Source: Lautropia sp. SCN 70-15 (GTDB lineage Bacteria > Pseudomonadota > Gammaproteobacteria > Burkholderiales > Burkholderiaceae_E). From it: DNA of 25,849 nt. Location of the stretch: NCBI GenBank assembly GCA_001724315.1, contig MEEC01000013.1, positions 1-25,849 of the forward strand, in the 5' to 3' direction. This document shows positions 16,001-22,857 of the stretch, piece after piece (within the stretch, counting starts at the first letter, position 1; each line of letters opens with the position of its first letter). Under the pieces are notes generated by a model that saw nothing but the letters and a program-made list of their open reading frames with translations, was not told the origin of the DNA and did no database searches. Position numbers and translations under genes: made by a program.

Positions 16001-16932
16001 GCGCCATTCCACCGCCGGCCGACGCCGCCGGCCACGACGCGGATCGTCACGCGGGCCTGTCCGCCGAAGCCGAGCGCCTGCGCGCCAACCGCGCCGGCAT
16101 CGGCTTCATGGTCGCCGCAATGGCCTGCTTCGTCTGCAACGACGCACTGGTCAAGTACGCGAGCCAGAGCATGCCGGCGGCGCAGCTGATCTTCGTGCGC
16201 GGGCTGATGACGATCGCCTGGATCGTGCTGGTGGCGCGCGCCACGGGCTCGTCGATCCGGCCGATGGCCGTGTTCCACCGGCCGGTCGCGACCCGCTCGG
16301 CCTTCGATGCGGCGGCCACCTTCGCCTACCTGCTGTCGCTGTTCCAGATGCCGATCGGCAACGCGATTGCCATCAACATGGCGTCGCCGCTGTTCATCGC
16401 GCTGCTTGCGGTGCTGGTGCTGCACGAGCGGGTGGGCCCGGGCCAGTGGGCAGCCATGCTGGTGGGCTTCGGCGGCGTGGTGCTGCTGGTGCGGCCCACC
16501 GCCGACGGCTTCAACGCCTTCGCGCTGCTGTGCCTGGCCGGCGCGCTGCTGCACGCGCTGCGCGACCTGACCGTGCGCAGGATTCCGGCCGAAGTGTCGT
16601 CGGCAACGATCACGCTGTCGACCGCGTTCGCGGTCACGGTGATCGCGGGGCTGGTCACCGGCCTGCAGGGCTGGCAGCCCTTCGGCGGCTTCGAGTTCGG
16701 CCTGCTCGCCGGCGCCTCGCTCTTCCTGGCCGCCGCCTATCACCTGCTGATCCTGGCCACGCGAAAGGGCGAGCTGTCGGCCGTGGCACCCTTTCGCTAC
16801 AGCGCGCTGCTGATCGCGTTGACGATCGGCTGGTTCGTCTGGGGGGAGATACCGGATGCGATCGGCTGGACCGGAATCGGGCTGCTGATCGGTGCGGGGC
16901 TCTATTTGTTGCGGCGGCAGCAGCGGCGCTGA
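15997..16932 (+). CDS. EamA/DMT-family transporter
   Basis: 311-residue inner-membrane protein of the drug/metabolite transporter superfamily. After a hydrophilic 30-residue start come ten hydrophobic segments in two EamA repeats (about 33-165 and 178-308). The first repeat begins GIGFMVAAMACFVCNDALVKY and contains FRGLM-like VRGLMTIAWI and the conserved INMASPLFIALLAVLVLHERVGPGQW end. The second ends FRYSALLIALTIGWFVWGEIPDAIGWTGIGLLIGAGLYL. Such proteins export amino acids, nucleobases or other metabolites; nothing here narrows it. Translation is coupled to the upstream MFS gene by an ATGA overlap, so the two may serve the same compound, which is inference. It ends with an Arg/Gln tail 67 bp from the convergent coiled-coil gene. 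Confidence 0.88.
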   Translation: MSAIPPPADAAGHDADRHAGLSAEAERLRANRAGIGFMVAAMACFVCNDALVKYASQSMPAAQLIFVRGLMTIAWIVLVARATGSSIRPMAVFHRPVATRSAFDAAATFAYLLSLFQMPIGNAIAINMASPLFIALLAVLVLHERVGPGQWAAMLVGFGGVVLLVRPTADGFNAFALLCLAGALLHALRDLTVRRIPAEVSSATITLSTAFAVTVIAGLVTGLQGWQPFGGFEFGLLAGASLFLAAAYHLLILATRKGELSAVAPFRYSALLIALTIGWFVWGEIPDAIGWTGIGLLIGAGLYLLRRQQRR

Positions 16933-16999
16933 CCGGCGCGCAGGTCACCACGAAGCTCGGGCGCGGCGGGCCATGCGAGGCCGCTCCCGCGAAGGCACA

Positions 17000-17956
17000 T
17001 CATCCGCCCAGCTTCCTGCGCGCCTCGCGACGCTCGATCGCCTTCGTCTTGCGCAGCTGGTCATAGCGGATCTTGATGAGCTTCTCGTCGCGCTCGACCT
17101 CGGCAAGGCGGTCGGTGAGGGACTGACCGTCGGCCGGCTTCGACGGGTCGGCCTGAAGCATGAAGGCGCCGAAGAGCATGCGGCGGGAGGAGAGCTCGTT
17201 GAGCTCCCGCTTCTCCGCCCAGTCGAGCTCGAAGTCCTCTTCGGCGCTCGCGCGCTCCGATTCGCGCAGCTTCGCGCCGTTCTCGTACTTCGCCAGCGCC
17301 TTGCGATTGCGCTCGGCGATCGTCTTGACCTCCTTTCGCTCGCGCTCGTTCCACTGCTCTTCCGGCCTGGTGAGCTCACCGCCGATCGGGCTGGCCAGGA
17401 TCGGCGCTGGCTCACGCGTGAGGCCCAGCGACTCGGCCTTGCGCAGCACGGCCTGGTCCAGCTCGCCGAGCAGCGCGTGCTTCCGGGCCAGCACCGCCAT
17501 GCGCTCCTTGTGCTCGATGCCGGCGGCCTCGTGCTTGAGCCGGAACAGCTCCGCCGACATGCTCTTCATCTCGGCTTCGAGTCTCGTCATGCGTTGCTGC
17601 AAGTCTTCGGCGCCCGGCGCCGTCATCGCCGCAGACAGCTTCTTCTGGAACTCGGCCTCGGCGGCGGCAACCTTCTCCTGGTGCCCGGCCTGCAGCGCCA
17701 CCCGTTTGAGCTCGAAGTCGACATCGACCTGGCGCAGCTTTTCCCGATACTCGGTGTCCAGCTCGCGCGCGTGCTCGCGCAATTCGCGCGAGGCATCCGA
17801 GAGCGCCCGGTCGCGCTCCCTCTTCTGCTCATTCCGCTCCTTCTGCGCGGCGCTGCGCTGATCGCGCAACTCCTTGTCGCTCTGCGCGCTGGCCGTGCCG
17901 GCGGGCAGCGCCACGAGCGCAAACAACATCAGGAAGGCTGCGATCGTCCTCGACAT
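17000..17956 (-). CDS. Secreted coiled-coil protein, unknown function (paralogue of 24903-25847)
   Basis: 318 residues beginning at ATG 17954-17956, which has a strong GAGAGGAGA ribosome site. Residues 1-24 are a signal peptide (AAFLMLFALVALPAGTASA, cleavage before Gln25), so the protein is probably periplasmic. Nearly all the rest is charged helix rich in Glu, Lys, Arg and Ala, predicted long coiled coil (about 28-185 and 245-318). It is interrupted by a non-helical conserved block LGLTREPAPILASPIGGELTR (about 200-220). It ends KAIERREARRKLGG. I recognise no named family. The same architecture and blocks recur at the window's right end. It lies 58 bp downstream of the SDR gene on the same strand; the strong own ribosome site means co-transcription is possible but not required. 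Confidence 0.8.
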   Translation of the reverse strand: MSRTIAAFLMLFALVALPAGTASAQSDKELRDQRSAAQKERNEQKRERDRALSDASRELREHARELDTEYREKLRQVDVDFELKRVALQAGHQEKVAAAEAEFQKKLSAAMTAPGAEDLQQRMTRLEAEMKSMSAELFRLKHEAAGIEHKERMAVLARKHALLGELDQAVLRKAESLGLTREPAPILASPIGGELTRPEEQWNERERKEVKTIAERNRKALAKYENGAKLRESERASAEEDFELDWAEKRELNELSSRRMLFGAFMLQADPSKPADGQSLTDRLAEVERDEKLIKIRYDQLRKTKAIERREARRKLGG

Positions 17957-18014
17957 CGGTGTCTCCTCTCGCCTGTGCGGCGGACCAGGCCGGGCGCCCC
18001 GGAGATCACCGGGC

Positions 18015-18809
18015 TCAGCGCGTCGCCGCGACAAGACCTCCGTCTACCACGATCTCGGTGGCGGTGACATACCTGCTTTCGTCGGCCGCGAGGAACACCA
18101 CCGCGTTGGCCACGTCCCAGCCGCTGCCCATGTGCTGCATCGGCACCTGCTTGTGGCGGTGCGCAATGAAGCCCTCGGTGTCGCCCTTTGCGTACTTGGC
18201 GGCCAGCCCCTCGATCAGCGGCGTGTGCATCAGGCCGGGCACCACGCAGTTCAGCCGGATGCCTTCGGCCGCGTGGATGATCGCGGTGGTGCGGGTGAAC
18301 TGCATCAGCGCCGCCTTGGCCGCCGCGTAGGCCACCTGCGGCTTGCCGATGTAGCGCAGGCCGGCCACCGAGGAGATGTTCACGATCGAGCCGCCGCCCT
18401 GCTTCTGCATGATCGGGATCACCCGCTTGCACGACAGGAAGGCGCCCTTCAGGTTGACCTGCAGTTGCTGGTCCCAGACCTCCTCGGCCATGTCGACCGG
18501 GCCGCCGGGCTGCGACAGGCCCACGTTGTTGACCAGGATGTCGATGCGGCCGAAGCGCGCCAGGCAGTCGTCGACCACGCGGAACACTTCCTCGGCGCGG
18601 GTCACGTCGCAGGCCTCGACGTGGATGGCCTTGCCCTCGGCCTCGATCGCCTTCTGCGTGACCTGCGCGTTCTCGAGCTTCAGGTCGGTGCCATAGACGC
18701 GCGCGCCCTGGCGAGCCAGCAGGGCCGCGGTGGCGCGGCCGTTGCCCCAGCCTTCGGCGACCGAGCCGCAGCCCATGACCAGGGCGACCTTTCCGGTGAG
18801 ATCGAGCAT
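18015..18809 (-). CDS. Short-chain dehydrogenase/reductase (SDR)
   Basis: 264-residue classical SDR oxidoreductase. Cofactor loop: GCGSVAEGWGNGRA (13-26), an expanded variant of TGxxxGxG. Asp42 at the end of the second strand (YGTDLK) suggests NAD(H) rather than NADP(H). Further motifs are NNVG (94-97), Asn119, the catalytic Ser146/147 region (NISS), Tyr161 and Lys165 (YAAAK), and the C-terminal VVDGGLVAA. Start at ATG 18807-18809, with AGGA upstream and a standard SDR N-terminus (LDLTGKVALVMG); a longer frame exists but is not family-like. Substrate is unknown; relatives act on hydroxyacyl, steroid or alcohol substrates. It is divergent from the Phd-toxin module. Confidence 0.9.
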   Translation of the reverse strand: MLDLTGKVALVMGCGSVAEGWGNGRATAALLARQGARVYGTDLKLENAQVTQKAIEAEGKAIHVEACDVTRAEEVFRVVDDCLARFGRIDILVNNVGLSQPGGPVDMAEEVWDQQLQVNLKGAFLSCKRVIPIMQKQGGGSIVNISSVAGLRYIGKPQVAYAAAKAALMQFTRTTAIIHAAEGIRLNCVVPGLMHTPLIEGLAAKYAKGDTEGFIAHRHKQVPMQHMGSGWDVANAVVFLAADESRYVTATEIVVDGGLVAATR

Positions 18810-18900
18810 GAGGGAGTCCTTTGAGATGCGTTGATGCCGGGATGCTAGCAAGCGGACGGACCGTGCCGGCACAGCTTCACCTGCAGCGGCGCTCACGCAC

Positions 18901-18923
18901 CTCGATCTTGTACAATATTCGAG
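18901..18923. promoter_or_regulatory. TGTACA-centred palindrome, probable Phd/YefM operator
   Basis: TGTACA (18909-18914, extended to TTGTACAA) lies between CTCGA (18901-18905) and TCGAG (18919-18923), 36 bases before the Phd-type antitoxin start. A TGTACA core palindrome is the known operator of yefM-yoeB. The sequence also offers TACAAT as a -10. Autoregulation is inferred from the motif and position. Confidence 0.55.
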
Positions 18924-18949
18924 CGTTTTTAACGATCATGGAGGCCTCG

Positions 18950-19252
18950 ATGCGGTTCACGGCCAGCGACGTCGTCCCACTCTCACAGGCGCGAGCCAGT
19001 CTCTCGGAGCTCGCCGACCAGGCCAAGGCAGGCGCCGAGAAGATCATCACCAAGAACGGCGAGAGCTACGTCGCGCTCATCGACGCGCAGCGGCTGGACT
19101 ACTACCATCGCCTCGAGCGCGAGCGCATTCATCTGCTGCTCCTCGACGATGCCGGAAAGGGACTCGACGATGTCGAAGCCGGCCGGGTCAAGGACGCGCG
19201 AGCGGCACTGTCCGCGATCGGGCGCCGACGCGCCGCCACGAAACGAAGCTGA
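18950..19252 (+). CDS. Phd/YefM-family antitoxin
   Basis: 100-residue antitoxin. The N-terminal half (DVVPLSQARASLSELADQAKAGAEKIITKNGESYVALIDA, about 7-46) is the DNA-binding Phd/YefM fold; the acidic and charged C-terminal half (about 50-95) would wrap the toxin. ATG 18950 is chosen because GGAGG sits five bases before it; an ATG at 18938 is in frame. The toxin gene follows 14 bp downstream. A TGTACA-type palindrome lies at the promoter, as in yefM operons. Confident for family; the gene symbol is left empty because the partner is not a YoeB. Confidence 0.88.
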   Translation: MRFTASDVVPLSQARASLSELADQAKAGAEKIITKNGESYVALIDAQRLDYYHRLERERIHLLLLDDAGKGLDDVEAGRVKDARAALSAIGRRRAATKRS

Positions 19253-19266
19253 ACGCCCGTCGCGCC

Positions 19267-19656
19267 ATGGCCGGCCGCCACCGAGTCGAGCTCACCGCGA
19301 GCTTCGAGCGAAACCTCGACACGATCGAGCGCTTCCTGGACGAGTCACAGGCAACGCAGGTCTTCGAGGTGCTGGTGGCCGAACTGGCCGGCGCCGTCGT
19401 GCCGAACCTGGAGCGCTTCCCGGACATGGGGCGGCCCTTCCTGGAGCAGCGGGTGGGCTCGATCGAGGCCGGCAATCGAATCGACAGCCTGCGCGCCAGG
19501 CTTCGATCTCTCGGTGAGCGCGTCGGACTGCGCGAATACCTTCTTCCTGACTACCTGATCCTGTACGCGCGTTTCGACTCGAGAGTCACCCTGCTGTCGA
19601 TTCGACATCACCGGCAACTCTCGTTCGATTTCGAGGGGCTGTGGGCCGGGAGTTGA
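19267..19656 (+). CDS. RelE/ParE-superfamily toxin
   Basis: 129-residue protein paired with the Phd-type antitoxin upstream. It begins VELTASFERNLDTIERFLDE (6-25), like the first helix hairpin of ParE/RelE toxins. It then has LERFPDMGRPF and ends with REYLLPDYLILYARFDSRVTLLSIRHHRQLSFDF, the family's closing strands. It is longer than the usual 95-100 residues because of an insert at about 65-88 (VGSIEAGNRIDSLRARLRSLGERV). The catalytic set of RelE is not clear, so whether it cuts mRNA or inhibits gyrase cannot be read. There is no strong ribosome site, fitting translation after the antitoxin. Confidence 0.8.
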   Translation: MAGRHRVELTASFERNLDTIERFLDESQATQVFEVLVAELAGAVVPNLERFPDMGRPFLEQRVGSIEAGNRIDSLRARLRSLGERVGLREYLLPDYLILYARFDSRVTLLSIRHHRQLSFDFEGLWAGS

Positions 19657-19662
19657 TTCCGC

Positions 19663-19734
19663 TCAACCCTGCCAGGCCGAGTCCACGTCGCGCGAGCCGT
19701 GAAGCACGCGAACGACGTCGACGCTTCGGGCCAT
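19663..19734 (-). pseudogene. ParE toxin remnant (C-terminal fragment only)
   Basis: A 23-residue frame beginning two bases after the ParD-like stop encodes ARSVDVVRVLHGSRDVDSAWQ, the terminal strand and tail typical of ParE toxins (VxVVRVLHGxRD). The first three quarters of a ParE are absent, and nothing like it appears in the other frames nearby. Together with the shortened ParD upstream it marks a decayed parDE module. Confidence 0.65.
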
Positions 19735-19735
19735 G

Positions 19736-19930
19736 TCACGCCTCTGCGGCCCGCTTTCGTGCTGCGCGCTTCGCTCTGCCCTGCGCCCTGACTTCGGCCG
19801 GGTCCCACGCCTGGCTGCGGCCGCTCGTCACCCCTGCGTCGATTTCCGCGCGCAAGCGCTCGAGGCGCAAGGCCTTCTCGCGATCGCGTTCGTCGAGTAG
19901 TTGCGGGGTCAGGTTCACGTTCGTTCCCAT
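19736..19930 (-). pseudogene. ParD-like antitoxin with internal deletion
   Basis: 64-residue open frame. It starts like ParD (MGTNVNLTPQLLDE) but jumps directly to the late part (ERDREKALRLERLRAEIDAGVTSG). It lacks the roughly 30-residue ribbon-helix-helix stretch with the usual SGRYxNxSEVVREALR segment. The reading frame is kept, so a short protein may still be made, with the toxin-binding helix but without a complete DNA-binding domain. The ATG at 19928-19930 has GAAGGG upstream; an ATG at 19945 is also in frame. The following toxin is reduced to its C-terminal end. I call it a degraded antitoxin; a small stand-alone orphan antitoxin is the alternative. Confidence 0.6.
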
Positions 19931-19952
19931 GACTCGGCCCTTCATCTGATGT

Positions 19953-20774
19953 TCAACGCTTCCGAACCGCCAGGCTCTGCGTCGCCCGACCGATGAAGCC
20001 GCGCGTGTCGTAAAGCGCCGACTCGGCCAGGCCGCCGCCGTCCGCCCCCAGCGCGGTGCGCGCCTCGAGGCAGATCCACTCGCCGATCGGCTTGCGCAGC
20101 AGGTTGACCGTGAGGTCGGAGTTCACGAACAGGAAGCGCTCGTAGTCCAGCACCGCGCTGATGCCGTTGCCCGAGTCGGCCGCGACCGCCACGCGCGCAT
20201 AGGGGCTCGGCGCCTCGCCGGCCACGAGCGGATGGCGCAGCCGGAACCACACGGCGCAGGGGCCTTGCCACATGGCCCCCTGGGCTAGCCGCGTTTCCAC
20301 GAGATCGGCATAGCCGACGTTCTTGCCCGCGAAGGGGAAGTGCGAGGGCGGGGAATCTTCCGGCGCGCGCGGCGCCATCGGGAGCGGATGACCGGGAAGC
20401 GTGTCGGGCAGCTCGAGCGGCGACTCGCGCTGCGCAAGCGCGGTGAAGCGCGCGATCTCCTTGCCACCGGCCGACAGCTGCGCCGAGAAGTGACCAGCGT
20501 TGCGGCCCACGTAGTCGGCCTTCACCTCGACGGTCAGCTCGCCGATGGGCACCGGCCGCAGCAGGTTCGCGGTGAGCCGTGCCATGTGGCCCAGCCCGTG
20601 CGAAGCGGCGGCCGCCTCGATCTCGCGGCACACCAGCGCGATCGGCGGGCCGGCGTGCTGGTGGGCGGGGTCCCAGGGACCGCGGGTGAGCTCGGAGGAG
20701 GCGAAGCGGCCGGGGGCGGAGGCGGTGTAGGCGGCGGCGGGAGGCGCGCGACCGTGGGAGGGGGCGTGAGTCAT
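19953..20774 (-). CDS. TesB-like double-hotdog acyl-CoA thioesterase family protein
   Basis: 273 residues. The N-terminal hotdog (about 25-120) contains FASSELTRGPWDPAHQHAGPPIALVCREIE and the strand RLTANLLRPVPIGELTVEVKADYVGRNAGHFSAQL, the usual pattern of the 4HBT_3/TesB-like group. A linker rich in Pro (about 125-150) leads to the second hotdog, ending WICLEARTALGADGGGLAESALYDTRGFIGRATQSLAV. Such proteins hydrolyse acyl-CoA thioesters; the chain length and true substrate cannot be read. The ATG at 20772-20774 lies 25 bp past the higA stop on the same strand. A second protein of the same broad family is encoded at 23303-24118; the two share little sequence. Confidence 0.8.
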   Translation of the reverse strand: MTHAPSHGRAPPAAAYTASAPGRFASSELTRGPWDPAHQHAGPPIALVCREIEAAAASHGLGHMARLTANLLRPVPIGELTVEVKADYVGRNAGHFSAQLSAGGKEIARFTALAQRESPLELPDTLPGHPLPMAPRAPEDSPPSHFPFAGKNVGYADLVETRLAQGAMWQGPCAVWFRLRHPLVAGEAPSPYARVAVAADSGNGISAVLDYERFLFVNSDLTVNLLRKPIGEWICLEARTALGADGGGLAESALYDTRGFIGRATQSLAVRKR

Positions 20775-20799
20775 CGTGGCGAAGGATCGGGCGAGTGGG

Positions 20800-21105
20800 T
20801 CACGCGGCCTTGCGCGGCGCGACGCGGCGCAAGATCTCGTTGCGTGTCGGGAGCGTCTTCAGGTCGTAGGTCGCCTGGAGGTTCAGCCAGGACGCGGCGT
20901 CTCCGCCGAAGTAGCGCGCCAGACGCGCCGCGGTGTCGGCAGTGACCGACCGACGCTCCTTCACGATCTCGTGGATTCGAGTGGCCGGCACGCCCAGGGC
21001 GAGGGCGAGTGCGTTGACGCTCAGGCCGAGCGGGGCCAGGAAGTCTTCGCGCAGCACCTCGCCCGGGTGGACCGGGCGCATGCGGTTGACAGGTCGGCTC
21101 ATCAT
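20800..21105 (-). CDS. higA: HigA-family antitoxin
   Basis: 101-residue helix-turn-helix antitoxin of the HigA/VapI type. MRPVHPGEVLREDFLAPLGLSVNALALALGV (9-39) is the family start, followed by the recognition helix region ATRIHEIVKERRSVTADTAARLARYFG and the WLNLQATYDL signature. It follows higB by 5 bp on the - strand, the toxin-first order normal for higBA. GAGAAG precedes the tandem ATG codons (21105 and 21102). It should bind HigB and repress its own promoter, where a perfect palindrome lies at 21399-21417. Confidence 0.92.
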   Translation of the reverse strand: MMSRPVNRMRPVHPGEVLREDFLAPLGLSVNALALALGVPATRIHEIVKERRSVTADTAARLARYFGGDAASWLNLQATYDLKTLPTRNEILRRVAPRKAA

Positions 21106-21110
21106 ACTTC

Positions 21111-21389
21111 TCAGTGGTAGTCGACGATCTCTACTTCATTCGGACCGGCCTCGGTCCAGACAAAGCACACGCGATACCGATCGTTGACCCGAATGCTGTA
21201 CTGACCCTTCCGGTCCCCGGGCAATGCCTCGAGCTGATTGCCGGGGGGCGAGCGCAGGAAGTCCAGGGTCTGCGCAGCATCGAGCAGAGACAGCTTGCGC
21301 ACGGCAGCATTCTTGAACGCCCTGAAGCGCGGCGGATCGCCGCCTTCGAACAGCGCACGCGTGTGTTTGCATCGGAACGACTGAATCAT
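21111..21389 (-). CDS. higB: HigB-family toxin
   Basis: 92-residue RelE-superfamily toxin (HigB-1 type). Landmarks: MIQSFRCKHTRALFEGG at the N-terminus, KNAAVRKLSLLDAAQTLDFLRSPPGNQLEALPGDRKGQYSIRVNDRYRVCFVW, and the end EVEIVDYH, all standard for the family. Such toxins cleave mRNA on the ribosome. The gene is first in the higBA operon; length and motifs are complete, so it is probably functional. Confidence 0.92.
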   Translation of the reverse strand: MIQSFRCKHTRALFEGGDPPRFRAFKNAAVRKLSLLDAAQTLDFLRSPPGNQLEALPGDRKGQYSIRVNDRYRVCFVWTEAGPNEVEIVDYH

Positions 21390-21398
21390 CGACGATTC

Positions 21399-21417
21399 TA
21401 TTACGTTTACCGTAATA
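21399..21417. promoter_or_regulatory. Probable higBA operator palindrome
   Basis: TATTACG (21399-21405), spacer TTTAC, CGTAATA (21411-21417): perfect 7-bp arms, ten bases before the higB start on the - strand and in an AT-rich patch. On the - strand TAGAAT next to it could be the -10 element. This is the position expected for HigA autorepression. Confidence 0.6.
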
Positions 21418-21517
21418 CGCGTAGCGTTGTGTTGATCTTTCTGGGGTTACGACCTCGAGGCCTGCTTGATGAGAGCCGGACGCCGTCATGAAGGCTAGCC
21501 GGCGGACCAACTCGATT

Positions 21518-21550
21518 CCATTGGGCCAATGGCCGATCCGATCGGGTCGG
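21518..21550. promoter_or_regulatory. Two abutting palindromes upstream of the nitronate monooxygenase gene
   Basis: CCATTGGGCCAATGG (21518-21532) is a perfect 7+1+7 palindrome. It is followed directly by CCGATCCGATCGGGTCGG (21533-21550), a palindrome with one mismatched pair. Both lie 40-73 bases before the ATG at 21591, where a repressor or activator would bind. No regulator gene is adjacent. Confidence 0.45.
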
Positions 21551-21590
21551 TGCTGTGACAAGATCCCCGATACACCCCCGAAGGAACCCC

Positions 21591-22553
21591 ATGCCCACCC
21601 TCGCCACCCGCCTGACCCGCGCCCTCGGCCTGCGCCACCCGATCGTTTCCGCGCCGATGGCCTTCGCGGCTGGCGGCGCGCTGGCCGCGGCGGTCAGCCG
21701 CGCCGGCGGCCTGGGCCTGATCGGCGGCGGCTACGGCGATCCCGCCTGGCTCGACGAGCAGTTCCGCGCGGCGCAGGGCGAGCGGGTCGGCGTGGGCTTC
21801 ATCACCTGGTCGCTGCGCAAGTCGCCCTCGCTGCTGACCGACGTGCTGAAGCACCGCCCTACGGCGGTGATGCTGTCCTTCGGCGACCCGCGGCCCTTCG
21901 CCGACGAGATCCGCGCCGCGGGTGCCAAGCTGATCTGCCAGTGCCAGGACATGGCGCACGTGATGGACGCGATCGAAGTCGGCGCCGACGTCGTGGTGGC
22001 GCAGGGCTCGGAGGCCGGCGGGCACGGCGCCCTGCGCGGCACGCTGAGCTTCGTGCCGGAAGCGGCGGACTGGCTGGCCGCGCACGCGCCCGACACGATG
22101 CTGCTGGCGGCAGGCGGCATCGCCGACGGCCGCGGGCTGGCCGCCGCGCTGGTGCTCGGCGCCGACGGGGCGCTGGTCGGCACCCGGCTGTGGGCCTCGC
22201 GGGAAGCGCTGGTCGCCGAACGCCACCACGGCGCCATCCTGGAAACCGACGGCGACGGCACGCTGCGCACCACGGTGCCGGACATCGCGCGGCAGCTGCC
22301 GTGGCCGCGCGGCTTCACCGCGCGAGTTCGCCGCAACGCCTTCACCGAGCGCTGGCACGGCCGGGAGGAGGGGCTCGAGCGCCAGGTTGCAGTGGAAGGG
22401 CCGAAGTACCGGCAGGCCTTCGCCGCGGGCGATCCCGACCACACCGCGGTGTGGTTCGGCGAGGCGGCCGGGATCATCCACGCGATCGAGCCGGCCGGCG
22501 CGATCGTGGAGCGGATGGCCGAGGAGGCCGCGCGGAGGCTGGAGCGTGGCTGA
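21591..22553 (+). CDS. Nitronate monooxygenase family FMN enzyme (2-nitropropane dioxygenase-like)
   Basis: 320-residue TIM-barrel flavoprotein. Seen: HPIVSAPMAFAAGGALAAAVSRAGGLGLIGGGYGD (16-50), the N-terminal FMN site; GADVVVAQGSEAGGHGA (131-147) with the catalytic-type His145; and LLAAGGIADGRGLAAALVLGADGALVGTRL, the phosphate-binding part. These enzymes oxidise alkyl nitronates (propionate 3-nitronate in many bacteria) and thus detoxify nitro compounds, though some relatives are reductases or enoyl-type enzymes. ATG 21591 is chosen because of AAGGA just upstream; a longer frame from 21555 lacks it. Its stop overlaps the probable -35 region of vapBC. Two abutting palindromes precede it. Confidence 0.87.
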   Translation: MPTLATRLTRALGLRHPIVSAPMAFAAGGALAAAVSRAGGLGLIGGGYGDPAWLDEQFRAAQGERVGVGFITWSLRKSPSLLTDVLKHRPTAVMLSFGDPRPFADEIRAAGAKLICQCQDMAHVMDAIEVGADVVVAQGSEAGGHGALRGTLSFVPEAADWLAAHAPDTMLLAAGGIADGRGLAAALVLGADGALVGTRLWASREALVAERHHGAILETDGDGTLRTTVPDIARQLPWPRGFTARVRRNAFTERWHGREEGLERQVAVEGPKYRQAFAAGDPDHTAVWFGEAAGIIHAIEPAGAIVERMAEEAARRLERG

Positions 22554-22598
22554 CCTGCCGGCCGCGATAGGGTTATAATCTCTCTTACTATGTAAGAG
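22550..22598 (+). promoter_or_regulatory. vapBC promoter with overlapping operator
   Basis: CTGACC (22550-22555) and a perfect TATAAT (22574-22579) are spaced 18 bp. Immediately downstream, CTCTTAC (22582-22588), TAT, GTAAGAG (22592-22598) forms a perfect palindrome covering the expected transcription start, eight bases before the vapB ATG. This suits repression by VapBC. The -35 overlaps the previous gene's stop codon. Confidence 0.7.
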
Positions 22599-22605
22599 GT
22601 TCTCG

Positions 22606-22857
22606 ATGTCGACTGCCACCGTTTCCGAGAAGGGCCAGGTCGTGATCCCGGCCGAGATCCGCAAGCTGCTGGGGATCGCGCCCGGCACGCAGCTCGACTT
22701 CACCGTCGAAGGCCAGAGCTTGAGGGTGGAGGTAGCGCGACGCGCGGCACCCACCCGCCTCGAGGACGGCTACGGACTGCTGGTCTGCAAGAAGCCCGGC
22801 AAGCGCCGCCTGGCCCATTTCGATGTCGCGCAGGCGATGCGGGAACGCGGCAAGTGA
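22606..22857 (+). CDS. vapB: VapB antitoxin (SpoVT/AbrB fold)
   Basis: 83-residue antitoxin. Residues 1-47 (STATVSEKGQVVIPAEIRKLLGIAPGTQLDFTVEGQSLRVE) form a swapped-hairpin AbrB DNA-binding domain. The rest (RRAAPTRLEDGYGLLVCKKPGKRRLAHFDVAQAMRERGK) is the VapC-binding tail with the usual GYG and FDV elements. Its stop overlaps the vapC start as GTGA, so the pair is co-translated. Transcription probably starts inside the palindrome just upstream, giving autorepression. Confidence 0.93.
   Translation: MSTATVSEKGQVVIPAEIRKLLGIAPGTQLDFTVEGQSLRVEVARRAAPTRLEDGYGLLVCKKPGKRRLAHFDVAQAMRERGK

Noticed and set aside
19608..19808. A 66-residue - strand frame overlapping the parDE remnant
   Set aside because: It is out of frame with the recognisable ParE fragment and has no family pattern.
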